NCBI GenBank assembly: GCA_963842775.1
Contig: CAWJHQ010000015.1
Location: 124,001 to 188,000 of the forward strand
From: R-RK-3 sp963842775
Lineage (GTDB): Bacteria > Pseudomonadota > Alphaproteobacteria > Rhizobiales > Rhodomicrobiaceae
Direction: 5' to 3'
DNA: 64,000 nt
Shown piece after piece: positions 38,305 through 47,542 of the stretch. Under the pieces are notes generated by a model that did no database searches, had not been told where the DNA came from, and saw only the letters and a list, made by a program, of their open reading frames with translations. The translations under genes and the position numbers were made by a program. Position 1 is the stretch's first letter. Every line of letters begins with the position of its first letter.

Positions 38305-39645
38305 TCATTTCTGCCGTCTTTCCTTGTTGCGGATCGCCCAGCCGGGGACCTGCTTCTGCTCCGCGCGTTCCACCGCCAGCGCATGCGCCGGAACATCGCG
38401 CGTGATGACACTGCCGGAGCCGACATAAGCGCCCTCGCCGATCTTGATGGGCGCGACAAGTGCGCTGTTGGAACCGATGAAGGCGCCCTCGCCGATTTCG
38501 GTAAAGTGCTTTTGGAAACCGTCATAGTTGCAGACGATCGTGCCGGCCCCAAGATTGGCGCCAGCGCCTACGCTTGCGTCACCGACATATGCGAGGTGGT
38601 TGACCTTCGCGCCCGCCCCGATCGTGGCTTTTTTGATTTCAACGAAATTGCCTATCTTGGCGCCTGGACCGATGTCCGCCCCGGGTCGCAATCTGGCGAA
38701 CGGCCCAACGATCGCGCCATCGGCGATCCGGCTGTGCTCGATATAGGAGTTCGCTTTGATCTCGACATTATTGCCGACGATGACATTAGGGCCGAAAAAC
38801 ACGTTCGGCTCGACGATGACATCCTGGCCGAGCTTCGTATCGTGGCTCAGCGTAACGGTATCGGGCGCCAGCAGCGTCGCTCCGCCGCGCATCGCCGCTT
38901 CGCGGAGCCGCGTCTGCATCAAACTCTCGGCGCGCGCCAGCTGAACGCGGTCGTTGACGCCCATCACTTCGTCTTCGGGGCAGATCACGACGGCAACGGC
39001 AAGGCCGTCGCCTCGCGCAAGTTCTACAGCATCGGTCAGATAATATTCGCCCTTGGCGTTGTCATTGCCGATCCGGCGCAGCAGCGATAGCAGCACGCCC
39101 GAGCGGAAAGCCATCACGCCGGAATTGCACAGGGTAACGCGCTTTTCGGCCTCGCTCGCCTCCCGCTCTTCGCGAATGGCTAGCAGCGCGCCGGTTTCGT
39201 CGCACAGCAGACGCCCATAGCCCCTCGGATCGGCAGCTTCGCAACCAAGGACGGCGACGCCGGCGCCACCGTCCAACGCCGCGCGCAGACGCGAAAGCGT
39301 GTCAGGCAGCAGCAGCGGCGTGTCGCCGTAGAGAACGAGGATGTCGCCTTCGAATTCCGCGATCGCCGGCTCGGCGGCCAGCACCGCATTGGCGGTGCCC
39401 AGCCTCTCGCTTTGCGTGAAGAAGCGCGCGTCGGCTGCGAAATCCGCAAGAACGGTGCGCGCGGTGTCCATGTCCGGACCAATGACAAAGGCAAGCCGCG
39501 ATGCGCCGGCTGCCATCGCACCAGCCGCCGCATGCGCGGCCAATGGCCGTCCCGCGACACAGTGCATGACCTTCGGTATCGCAGACTTCATCCGCGTGCC
39601 AAGCCCGGCAGCAAGTATGATCGACAGCCAAGGTCGCGAGGTCAT
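38305..39645 (-). CDS. glmU: Bifunctional UDP-N-acetylglucosamine pyrophosphorylase / glucosamine-1-phosphate N-acetyltransferase
   Basis: GlmU acetylates glucosamine-1-phosphate and then adds UMP to form UDP-GlcNAc. The N-terminal uridyltransferase domain has the nucleotide loop LSIILAAGLGTRMKSAIPKV and ILVLYGDTPLLLPDTLSRL, with CEAADPRGYGRLLCDETG. The C-terminal left-handed beta helix shows hexapeptide repeats such as VEPNVFFGPNVIVGNNVEIK and PGADIGPGAKIGNFVEIKKA, ending GEGAYVGSGSVITRDVPAHA. The length is about 446 residues, as expected. ATG 39645 (MTSRPW) is chosen; GTG 39657 is an alternative. It is intact and lies just upstream of glmS, supplying the wall and LPS pathways. Confidence 0.95.
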   Translation of the reverse strand: MTSRPWLSIILAAGLGTRMKSAIPKVMHCVAGRPLAAHAAAGAMAAGASRLAFVIGPDMDTARTVLADFAADARFFTQSERLGTANAVLAAEPAIAEFEGDILVLYGDTPLLLPDTLSRLRAALDGGAGVAVLGCEAADPRGYGRLLCDETGALLAIREEREASEAEKRVTLCNSGVMAFRSGVLLSLLRRIGNDNAKGEYYLTDAVELARGDGLAVAVVICPEDEVMGVNDRVQLARAESLMQTRLREAAMRGGATLLAPDTVTLSHDTKLGQDVIVEPNVFFGPNVIVGNNVEIKANSYIEHSRIADGAIVGPFARLRPGADIGPGAKIGNFVEIKKATIGAGAKVNHLAYVGDASVGAGANLGAGTIVCNYDGFQKHFTEIGEGAFIGSNSALVAPIKIGEGAYVGSGSVITRDVPAHALAVERAEQKQVPGWAIRNKERRQK

Positions 39646-39745
39646 TTGATCGTCCACGCCGTTAGAGATGTTGATGTTGCGATTGACCCAGCATCATTGC
39701 GAAATCGGTCTTCCGGTTTTCGACAAAAATGATGCGAAAGCCTGC

Positions 39746-40019
39746 TTAGGCAGAAGGGTTCCCTTTGTCCAGCATACTCGCGGATGGTGCCTGTTTATCG
39801 CGGCCGGGATAGATCGCGCAACTATCGGTACCGAGCAGAGCGTAGACCGGACAGAAGCGGAAGAGCCCGGTCAAGGCCGAGAAACGCGCCCACGATCCAG
39901 ACCGCCCAAGCCAAAGCCTCCGGCAACTCCGGCCCGACGCGGTGGTAGCTCCATGCCAGCAGCCCCATTCCGAGGACGAAGCGAAAAACGCCATCGATGA
40001 CGCCCATATTGGTGATCAT
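39746..40019 (-). CDS. DUF2892 family inner-membrane protein (one frameshift)
   Basis: From ATG 40019 the protein reads MITNMGVIDGVFRFVLGMGL, LAWSYHRV, then AWAVWIVGAFLGL, and in the next frame TGLFRFCPVYALLGTDSCAI. This is the DUF2892 layout: an N-terminal G-x-x-D-x-x-x-R segment, two membrane helices, and the ending T-G-L-F-x-F-C-P-x-Y-x-L-L-G. The shift lies at about 39867, where GGCCTTGACC should read GGCCTGACC; the length of 274 is 3n+1. Related proteins occur beside sulfur and redox genes, but the function is not established. Repaired length is about 90 residues. Confidence 0.7.
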
Positions 40020-40078
40020 ATCTATGCTTCCTTCTAGCCGCACAGGTTGCATCGATACCAATAAGCTAACAACGAAAA

Positions 40079-40101
40079 AAGCCGCTGCGAACAGCGGCTT
40101 T
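40079..40101 (-). terminator. Rho-independent terminator of the porin gene
   Basis: On the minus strand AAGCCGCTG (40100-40092), loop TTCG, and CAGCGGCTT (40087-40079) form a nine-base-pair stem with an extra-stable tetraloop, followed by TTTTCG. It lies 43 bases after the porin stop codon and is a textbook intrinsic terminator. Confidence 0.88.
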
Positions 40102-40143
40102 AGTTTGGTCGATCTTTTTTGTCTTTGTTAGCCGATCTTGAGC

Positions 40144-41436
40144 TTAGAATTTGATCCTGGAGCCAACCATGATCGTCGAGAGATCTTCAAATCCCAAGGC
40201 GACGCCGTTGTTCTGAACCGCTTCAAAGCTCCAGAAGGTTGCCTGGGCATAAAGCTCCAGGGCCGCGCTGTCGAACTTCTGGACGATGCCGAGGCCCCAA
40301 CGTTCAGCCTCGCTGCCGGCAATATCGGTGGCGCCTGCACCGCCCTCGATGATGGTCAGAGCGTCGTCATAGACGCCGTATTCGCCATAGATCGTGGTCG
40401 AGCCGTAGGGCAGCCATTTCCGTTCCAAGCCGAGCTGGAGATACCAGAAGCTGGCGTCACCATCGAAACCAGCACCGTCAATATCATCGACTTCGACATT
40501 GCCTGCCGCCAGGGCTCCATAGAGGCCTGTCGGGATGTGCATCAAGGATATAGATCCGCTCAGCACTTCGGCATCGCCGTTGTTCGCCCTGTCATAGACA
40601 AGGTTGCTGTCGCCCGTGCCATCCGATTGATAGGCGACTGCCGCGGCGATTCGGACAGAATTCCACTCATTCTTGAAGCGCAGCGCGATGTCTGCATAGT
40701 CATCATCGCCCCAAGACGCCGAGAGGATGAAACCGTAGACCGAGGGTGAGTCGTAGCGGATTACGTCATCGCGCGTTGAGTTGAGGTTCGAAGCGATCTC
40801 GTCGAGCCTGAATGTCGACAACCCGCCTGTCAGCGAGAAGCGGACTTCCATGTCGCTGCCGTGCTGCAGGTCGGAATTACGCAGCGAATTGCCCAGCACA
40901 ACTTCGTTCGCGCCGTCGGCGGCGGTGCTGCCCTGGCCAAGCGTGACGCGCCCGAGCCGCTCGCTTTCGATATACACGTTGCTGTAGCGGATCAGGATTT
41001 CGTCCGCCGGATCGTCAAACGTTTCGGTCCCGGCGTTCAACGTCCCGTTCGAAACCTTATCGGACGCCGCATCCTGAATATCCAGCTCGATCAGGAAGCC
41101 GGCGGTCCAACCCGGCTTCATAGCGGCCTTGCCGGTGAAGCCGACACGGCTGCCGGAATAATCATTGTCGACGACATATGCGTCAGAATCGACGCCGTCG
41201 TCCCAGAACAGCAGGGCCTTATTGACTTGGCCGTAAACCTGCAGAGAAACGACGCGATTGCCTTTGCGGGCCGTCGTCGCTTCGAGTTCAGCTACGCGTT
41301 CTTCGAGGTCCGCGCAGCAACCGCCGCCCAGATCCGCTGCAAATGCCGGGGCAGGCGTATAGACGCCCATGAGTATTCCAGCCGTTGCGGCCAGAGCGGC
41401 CCGGCTCGAAATCGTCCTGAATCCGCGAATCATCAT
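40144..41436 (-). CDS. Outer-membrane porin
   Basis: This protein of about 430 residues has a signal peptide (cleavage near AFA-ADLGG) and then the mature start ADLGGGCCADLEERVAELEA, a short coiled-coil-like opening typical of Hyphomicrobiales porins, before beta-strand repeats such as VVSLQVYGQVNKALLFWDDG, SGSRVGFTGKAAMKPGWTAG and EILIRYSNVYIESERLGRVT. It ends in phenylalanine (VGSRIKF), the usual signal for outer-membrane insertion. It should form a trimeric 16-strand channel for small hydrophilic solutes. ATG 41436 is chosen; GTG 41442 is in frame. It has its own strong terminator and a long leader with inverted repeats, so it is a monocistronic, regulated and probably abundant product. 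Confidence 0.9.
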   Translation of the reverse strand: MMIRGFRTISSRAALAATAGILMGVYTPAPAFAADLGGGCCADLEERVAELEATTARKGNRVVSLQVYGQVNKALLFWDDGVDSDAYVVDNDYSGSRVGFTGKAAMKPGWTAGFLIELDIQDAASDKVSNGTLNAGTETFDDPADEILIRYSNVYIESERLGRVTLGQGSTAADGANEVVLGNSLRNSDLQHGSDMEVRFSLTGGLSTFRLDEIASNLNSTRDDVIRYDSPSVYGFILSASWGDDDYADIALRFKNEWNSVRIAAAVAYQSDGTGDSNLVYDRANNGDAEVLSGSISLMHIPTGLYGALAAGNVEVDDIDGAGFDGDASFWYLQLGLERKWLPYGSTTIYGEYGVYDDALTIIEGGAGATDIAGSEAERWGLGIVQKFDSAALELYAQATFWSFEAVQNNGVALGFEDLSTIMVGSRIKF

Positions 41437-41469
41437 CTTCACCGCTAAGCGGGCTCCATGTTAAAACTC

Positions 41470-41580
41470 GCAGGCTTTCTGCCTGCAAATTGCCTTTCCA
41501 AGATTACGCGGTCACTCATGGGAATCGGCGTTTGCAATCATCGATTGCGTCACCGGCTTATATGCAATTATAAGTTGCAT
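41470..41580 (-). promoter_or_regulatory. Porin leader hairpin and upstream inverted repeats
   Basis: The region between the porin and HlyD genes (41443-41761, about 320 bases) has no gene. A hairpin GCAGGC/GCCTGC with loop TTTCT (41470-41486) lies about 35 bases before the porin start, within the mRNA leader. Further upstream are two short inverted repeats, GCAAT-N6-ATTGC (41533-41548) and ATGCAA-N7-TTGCAT (41562-41580), sharing a TTGCA half-site and likely to lie near the promoter. Regulator binding is inferred only from symmetry. Confidence 0.35.
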
Positions 41581-41701
41581 CAACGTTAATCCCGTGCTTG
41601 TCACAGGAATCTTCCCCGTTCTGTGACATATTTGCCGAATTGTTGTCGCTCTACTGTCGGAGATGAATTTGGAGTAAGTGAAACCTCGGATAGGGATGCG
41701 C

Positions 41702-41733
41702 ACCTCATCGGGCCGAAATCGGCCCGACGAGGT
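41702..41733 (-). terminator. Strong hairpin after the HlyD gene
   Basis: On the minus strand CCTCGTCGGGCCGA and TCGGCCCGATGAGG (bounded by 41732 and 41703) form a 14-base-pair stem with one G-U pair that is a mismatch in the opposite strand's RNA, so the structure belongs to the minus-strand transcript. It lies about 30 bases after the HlyD stop. There is no U-run, so it may be a Rho-assisted terminator or mRNA end-stabiliser. Confidence 0.55.
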
Positions 41734-41761
41734 CGATGGAAATGCTGCTTCGCTGGAGCCT

Positions 41762-42763
41762 TCAGAAATAGCGTGAGGTTACAGATACTTTTTGCAGCAA
41801 GGGGAAGGACTGAGCCCCCACCAGCCTGATTTTCGCAAGTTGGCTGCGGTCCCGCGGCTTGAAGGTATTTTGAAATTCCGTCGCGAGCGCATCGGTCACC
41901 GGAAGAATCTCGGCGATCACACCCGACGCCGAATGCCGCCCGTCGGACACCGTCACCTTGTCGTCCACCTTGATGGAGAACATATAGCGGTGCGGAAGAT
42001 AAGCGAGAACATAGGGCTCGCCCGAATAGAGCGTCATCATCGGCTCTCCCGTGCGGTATACATTGCCGATCGATGGCACGGATACGCCAACCGCACCGGT
42101 CACGGGCGCGCGGACCACGCCCTCGGCGTAATGCGCCTGCAAATCTCTGAGGGCGCTTTCGGAGACGTCACGCGCTTCGTTCAGCGTCGCAACTTCCTTT
42201 TCCAGCGTCTTGAATTGCGTGGCCAGCTTGATGCGGTCACCCTGGGCGCTGAAATTTGCCGTCAGCGCATTGTCATAGCTCGATGCGGTGGTGAGACCGG
42301 CTAGCGCCAGTTCGTCGAACTTGCCGACGACACGCGTCGCTTCACCTTCACGCTTCTTGGCGAGGGGCAGCAATTCCTCCACCGTCTCCGCGCGAATACG
42401 GAATTCCACCGTATCGGCGACCAACCTCGCGCGGCGGGCGGAAAGATCAGCCAGGCGTTCAAGCATTTCCGTGGATTGCAGGCGCATGATCACCTGCCCC
42501 TTCTCGACGTGCTGCCCTTCCTTGATGTCCACTTGCTGAATGCGCGCCACATAGGTGGTGGCGATAACGGTCTGGTCTTTCAAAACCAAGCCGTCAGCGC
42601 GAAGAATTAAAATGTCGCCGAATAGAAAATTCAGAACGGCAACAGCAAAGACCGCAAGAACGCCCAGATAAATCATCCTGCCGATCGGATTGGTCACCAT
42701 CCGTTTTTCGTTCACCAGGACGTCCGACCGGGGACGCTTTTTCAAACCCTGAATCATCACCAT
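41762..42763 (-). CDS. HlyD-family membrane fusion/adaptor protein
   Basis: This 333-residue protein has one N-terminal membrane helix (IYLGVLAVFAVAVLNFLFGD) after a basic cytoplasmic start, then a split biotinyl-lipoyl-like domain (TYVARIQQVDIKEGQHVEKG and VVRAPVTGAVGVSVPSIGNV), a long coiled-coil hairpin between them (ERLADLSARRARLVADTVEF to EARDVSESALRDLQAHYAEG) and a beta-barrel part (GEPYVLAYLPHRYMFSIKVD). This is the layout of HlyD/EmrA-type periplasmic adaptors used in export of proteins, drugs or polysaccharides. No ABC or RND pump or outer-membrane factor is beside it. It lies 93 bases downstream of the zinc-ribbon response regulator, probably in the same operon. Confidence 0.82.
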   Translation of the reverse strand: MVMIQGLKKRPRSDVLVNEKRMVTNPIGRMIYLGVLAVFAVAVLNFLFGDILILRADGLVLKDQTVIATTYVARIQQVDIKEGQHVEKGQVIMRLQSTEMLERLADLSARRARLVADTVEFRIRAETVEELLPLAKKREGEATRVVGKFDELALAGLTTASSYDNALTANFSAQGDRIKLATQFKTLEKEVATLNEARDVSESALRDLQAHYAEGVVRAPVTGAVGVSVPSIGNVYRTGEPMMTLYSGEPYVLAYLPHRYMFSIKVDDKVTVSDGRHSASGVIAEILPVTDALATEFQNTFKPRDRSQLAKIRLVGAQSFPLLQKVSVTSRYF

Positions 42764-42856
42764 CTCCGCATTAAATGCACTTTTCTTGGAACGTAATTAT
42801 CTTAGACGGGGGCATCGGCCACCCAGTGACGAAGAGGTCGTAGGCGCTCGAAAACA

Positions 42857-44665
42857 TCAGGCGAAATCCTCAGGCCCGAAGACGCGGATTTTCACCCCCA
42901 GATCGAGCCGGATGCCGGCAGTCGCTTCACTGCGGATTTCGGCAACGCTTCCCTCCGCGTCAGCTGGCGGCAATCCGGCGAGCAGACAGAAATCGTAAGA
43001 GCGTCCCTTAATAACGATGCCCTTCTCGCGAAGCAGATTTCGCAGATTTTCCAGGAACAGGTCGCGCGCCTGCGAGAATTGTCTCATCCCAGTTTCGCGG
43101 ACGATTTCCCGCTCATTCTCATAGGAAAGGTTGAGAACGGTGAAGGGAGTCCTGGTTTCATTGTAGGTTTTGGCTGCTCCATTCAGCGCCACGACGAAGT
43201 CGAGCGGCAGATCGGAAAAACGCATGGTTTGCTGCGTGGGACCGCGCAAGGCGCGTCCCATTTGCAGAAAGGCCGTCCCCTCCTCGGTCAGCACATAGGA
43301 AAAGGCGTCCTTTGCCGCCGCCGCGTCGCTATCGACATGGGCGGAGCAATCAAGACACACAAACCCGATAGCCGGCTCCGAACTCGTATGGCGGCAGCGG
43401 CCGCAGAGCATCACGGCGCCCGGCTTGTCGTAATCGACGCTGAAGTGAGACAGCGCCTGACGGCATTTCGGGCAGATCAACTTATCGCCGCGCCTGAAGT
43501 CGGATTCGATGCCCTGATAGGCGCAGCGGAAATGATGCATATACTGTTCTTCGCGCAGCTCCGGCGAGCGACATTCCGGGCATTCTTCGCGCACATGCAT
43601 ACGGGAGGAGCCGCAGCGATAGCAGAAGTGAAATCTGTCGAAGAATTCGCGCTGCAGAAATCCGTTCTTGCACTGCTTCTCCGCTTCCCGAACCACATCT
43701 GCATTGCCGAGCGGCAGGTTGTAACAGATCAGCGACGCTTCGCCCGTGTCATAGGCGGCGGTAAGCTTCTGATTGCTGACGAACATCCGGCCCAGCAGCT
43801 TTTCGCCCAAATCTGCAGTCATGGTCAGGTCGCGGTGAAGCTCCCCGCGACGCTGGTGAAAGCTTTGCACCAGACCCCGCACGGCCTCACCGCTGCCATA
43901 ATGCAATCGCGATGCGTCGAGATCAGCATGAGGACCGAGTTCTCCTCCCAGATCGATGATCGGAAACAGGTGGAGTTGTTTGCGCTCCCATATTTGCTCC
44001 ACATCGGCAAGTCGTGCGGCGCCCTTGATCAGTATGGCGTCGATGGTCAAGTCGCCGGTGGCAGCGTTGTAGCCCGCGGCCGTGAAACGTGATTGATCGA
44101 AATCATCGGGCCATCTCAGCAGCTCCAAGCCGGTCGCCCAAGCCGGTTCGGCCGTGCGCGCCGATGCAGCGCCATTGCCGAGCGCCATCCGTTTGGCGCC
44201 AGTCTGAGCCGATCGCGTCGCATCTTTAGCACCGGCATCGGGTTCGGATGGTTCAATCGCCGCGACCTGTTCTATGACGTTACAGATTTCATAGATGTCG
44301 AGCGGCTTGGGAATAATCTGGTCGAAATTTTCGCAATTCTCCTTGTGCGACAGCAAGCCTTCCACATCCGCAGTGATCGCGATGAGGCGGGCCTGGGTGC
44401 TGCCATTCTTGTCGGCGCGATATTGCTGCGCGACTTGCAGACCATCCAGCTTTGGCAGCCGAAAATCGATGAGCGCCACGTCGTAGGGGTGCTTTCGCAG
44501 GGCGCTGAGCGCCTGCTCGCCATCGTCGGCGATATCGACCTCATGTCCGCGCTGCGTAAGGATCAGCTTCAGAAGATCTTGCGTGACGGGACTATCCTCG
44601 GCGACCAGAACGCGCCTGTAGCGGAGGGGGAGTTCGTCGGAAACAGTGTTTTGCGCTTGAATCAC
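42857..44665 (-). CDS. Response regulator: receiver, multi-zinc-ribbon (TackOD1-like) and degenerate GGDEF-like domain
   Basis: This 602-residue protein starts with a receiver (residues about 17-135; acidic E23-D24, phospho-acceptor D67 in VALIDFRLPKLDG, Lys120 in IIPKP). After a linker comes a domain with C348-x2-C351, C362-x2-C365, C381, C398-x2-C401, C421-x2-C424 and C437-x2-C440, a chain of zinc ribbons resembling the TackOD1 output domain of some response regulators. The C-terminal 130 residues (TPFTVLNLSYENEREIVRET, then YDFCLLAGLPPADAEGSVAE) look like a GGDEF fold with the catalytic motif gone. It is divergent from the kinase island and upstream of hlyD. Output is unknown; it may bind a nucleotide or partner rather than make c-di-GMP. 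Confidence 0.7.
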   Translation of the reverse strand: MIQAQNTVSDELPLRYRRVLVAEDSPVTQDLLKLILTQRGHEVDIADDGEQALSALRKHPYDVALIDFRLPKLDGLQVAQQYRADKNGSTQARLIAITADVEGLLSHKENCENFDQIIPKPLDIYEICNVIEQVAAIEPSEPDAGAKDATRSAQTGAKRMALGNGAASARTAEPAWATGLELLRWPDDFDQSRFTAAGYNAATGDLTIDAILIKGAARLADVEQIWERKQLHLFPIIDLGGELGPHADLDASRLHYGSGEAVRGLVQSFHQRRGELHRDLTMTADLGEKLLGRMFVSNQKLTAAYDTGEASLICYNLPLGNADVVREAEKQCKNGFLQREFFDRFHFCYRCGSSRMHVREECPECRSPELREEQYMHHFRCAYQGIESDFRRGDKLICPKCRQALSHFSVDYDKPGAVMLCGRCRHTSSEPAIGFVCLDCSAHVDSDAAAAKDAFSYVLTEEGTAFLQMGRALRGPTQQTMRFSDLPLDFVVALNGAAKTYNETRTPFTVLNLSYENEREIVRETGMRQFSQARDLFLENLRNLLREKGIVIKGRSYDFCLLAGLPPADAEGSVAEIRSEATAGIRLDLGVKIRVFGPEDFA

Positions 44666-44958
44666 GGGGACCTCTTCTCAGAATCCAATGTCTGAGCTCC
44701 AAAGCATGAAAATTTATTGAAACGATACTGACGAATTACAGGGATCGTCCGTTATCCCTGAATTTTCTCGCCGATTTGCATGCAAACCGACTTGCGCACG
44801 CGGCTGGCTAGTGTGATTTGGCACATCACGGCCCCCGCCACTAAGCACCCCTTTACCTTTAGTTGCAAAAATGCGCAATGCACGCTTTGCGTTCAAATTG
44901 CACTTTTTCGCGGGACCGTTGTATGCGTTCAACAGCCGCACACGATTCACAGGGGCCA

Positions 44959-45934
44959 ATGCCGCACGCATCCCACCTCGCGTGCGGGTTGGCGCTTGCA
45001 TTGCTGATCTCGGTGGTGATGCACGGGGCGGCGGCCGCCAAACGCATAACGATCGGCGCAAGCCAAACGGCGATCCTCGTTTGGATCGCACAAGAGCGCG
45101 GCTACTTCCGCGACCAGGGGCTCGACGTCGACATCCGGCTGTTTCAATCCGGCCTGCGTGCCGCCGACGCGGTGATCCACGGCCATGCCGATCTTTCAAC
45201 CACGTCGGAAACCGCCTTCGTCAGCCGCAGTTTCGATCGTCCTGATTTGCGCATCCTGGCGGCCATATCGGCGTCCGAAACATCGCGTCTGATCGCCCGC
45301 GGGGATCGCGCCATCAACGTGCCGCGCGATCTTGCGGGGAAGCGGATCGGCGTCACTCTCGGTTCGATCAGCGAATATTTTCTGACGCGTTATTTGACGC
45401 TCAACGGCGTCCCGATCACCGCCGCGATGATGGTCGATCTCAGGCCCGAAGACATAGCCGAGCATCTGGTGAAAGGCGAAATCGATGCAGGCCTTACCTG
45501 GGAGCCTTTTGTTCGAAATGCGGAACTGGCCCTGAGGGACAATCTATTTACGCTGCCGCAACAGTTCGACCAGATCTACTATTTCATGCTGGTCACCACG
45601 CAAAGCTGGCTCGACGAGAACCCGGCGGACGCCCGATCGATCCTGAGAGCGATCGTTCAAGCTGAAAACTATGCGGCGGAACACCCCTTCGAGGCCAAGG
45701 AACTGGTCCGGAAGCGGTTCGGCATGAGCGCCGGATCATATCGACTATTTGTGGCCGCTCCATAATCTGCATGTCAGCCTCCCGCAAGGTCTGTTGTTTG
45801 TCCTTGAACAGCAGGCGGAATGGCATATCCGCAAAAAGCTCACAGGCGCGGCGACAACACCGAACTATCTCGGTTTCGTGGCAACTGGCCCGTTGCGCGA
45901 AATCCGCGACAGCAGCGTCGGGATCGTCAAATAG
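44959..45934 (+). CDS. NMT1/SsuA-like periplasmic binding protein (one frameshift)
   Basis: The protein begins MPHASHLACGLALALLISVV (signal peptide, cleavage near AAA-KRIT), with AGGGG before ATG 44959. The mature part is an NMT1/SsuA-type solute-binding protein: ITIGASQTAILVWIAQERGY, FRDQGLDVDIRLFQSGLRAA, VIHGHADLSTTSETAFVSRS, LAGKRIGVTLGSISEYFLTR and GEIDAGLTWEPFVRNAEL. The frame breaks at about 45752 (CTATTTGTGGCC should read CTATTTTGGCC or lack one base), continuing WPLHNLHVSLPQGLLFVLEQ to 45934; length 976 is 3n+1. Repaired length is about 325. No ABC permease or ATPase is nearby; a histidine kinase starts 17 bases later, so it probably presents a ligand to a sensor rather than a transporter. 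Confidence 0.78.
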
Positions 45935-45951
45935 GATTGGGACCTACATAC

Positions 45952-47542
45952 ATGTCGGCGATGTCGCTGAAATCGACCGTCCGCGCCGCCATCATGGGTG
46001 TCGCGGTCGGCTGCCTCCTGGTGATCGCCGTCACGGCCGGCGCTTATTTCAGACTGAAGACCGTTCAGAGCGAAGTGAGCTACGCCAGCGCGGTCAGCGC
46101 CAATGTCGCCAAGCTGAACCTTCTGACCAGCGAATTGCTGATGCGCCAATCCGAGCGCGTCATTCTGCAATTGAAGCGGCAGCATGCCATCCTCGCCGAT
46201 CAGCTTGCCAACCCACCGCATTTCAACAGCCGGGCCGACATTCTTGCCGCCGAACTCGGCCGGCGCGTTGCCAAGATGGCGATTTTTGTCGATCGCCTGG
46301 ACACGTTGGTCGCACCAGAGGGGCACACCGACTTAACCAAGGAAGCGCGCGATATTCTCTTCACGTCTGTCATCGCGCAATCAGGCGCTCTCCACTCCCG
46401 CTCCCTGGAGATGGGCGAGATCATGTCCGAGGATTCCGCCCGCGTGCACCGGATCGTGTTCATGACGATCGGCGGCGGTTTCCTGATCATGATCATCGGC
46501 GGCGGTTTGCTCATGTCGTTGCTCAGCCACGGCCTGCTGGCGCGCATATTGGGTCTGCGGGCTGTTATACAGGAGATTGGCGGGGGCAATCTCGAAGCAG
46601 AGATTCCCATTCCGACACGGGACGAGATGGGCGACGTCTTCCGGGAACTGCATCAAATGCGGTTGAGCCTTTTGCAGTCCCTCGGCGAGCTTGGGCGCGT
46701 GAACCTGGAACTGATCGCCGCCAAGGCCGACCTTGAGGATCGCGTCGCCGAACGCACGGCCGAGCCTGGAGGCAGCCAACAGGGAGCTCGAATCCTTCAC
46801 CTACGCAGTTTCGCATGATTTGCGCGCGCCCTTGCGGACCATCTCCGGTTTCAGCCAAGCGGTGCTTGAAGATTACGGACCCAAACTTGACGAGGAGGGT
46901 CAAGGCATGTTGAGCCGCGTGCACCGCGCGACAGGCCAAATGAGCCAGCTCATCGACGACTTGTTAAAGATCTCCCGCATCGACTCCACGCCTCCCATTT
47001 GCACTGACGTCAATCTGTCGCGGCTCGTCGCGGATATCGGCGAGACACTTCGCGAGCGCGCGCCGGAGCGTGAGGTTCGGATGACGATACAGCCCGACAT
47101 TCATGCGCAATGTGATGGGCGTCTCATGTCGATCATTCTGACCAACCTTCTCGAAAATGCCTGGAAGTTCACCGCCCGCACCCCGGCCGCGGAAATCGAA
47201 TTCGGCCAGGAAGACGATGGCGACCGATCCACCTATTTCGTCCGCGACAACGGCGCCGGCTTCGAAATGGCTTACTGCGACAAGCTTTTCCAGCCGTTCC
47301 AGCGCCTTCACACCGCCGAACAATTTCCCGGCACCGGTATCGGTCTTGCGACGGTGGCGCGGATCATTCGGGCGCATGGCGGCAGGGTCTGGGCGGAGTC
47401 CGCGCCTGACAAGGGAGCGAAGTTTTGCTTTCAGCTCGGCAATGCCGCAAGCCGCGCTGCGCCCGGCAGGCGCGCGGATGAAGATCGGCGACAAGCTGCC
47501 ATGAACGCAGGCGATGCCGTGCAATTGGTGCGGGCATCATGA
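45952..47542 (+). CDS. Membrane HAMP sensor histidine kinase (one frameshift)
   Basis: From ATG 45952 the protein has a membrane helix (about 12-32), a helical periplasmic domain of about 130 residues (VSYASAVSANVAKLNLLTSE ...), a second helix (about 168-192), HAMP (LRAVIQEIGGGNLEAEIPIP, DEMGDVFRELHQM), a coiled coil, HisKA with His288 in FTYAVSHDLRAPLRTISGFS, and HATPase with NLLENAWKFTART, VRDNGAGFEMAY and GTGIGLATVARIIRAHGG. The frame shifts at about 46763 (GAGCCTGGAG should be GAGCTGGAG, a C in a CC pair); length 1591 is 3n+1. Its stop overlaps the next kinase start as ATGA. The binding protein just upstream is a likely periplasmic ligand partner. Confidence 0.85.

Noticed and set aside
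42857..44665. Calling the receiver/zinc-ribbon protein a diguanylate cyclase
   Set aside because: No GGDEF motif or nucleotide-binding loop is present in the C-terminal domain, so catalysis cannot be supported.
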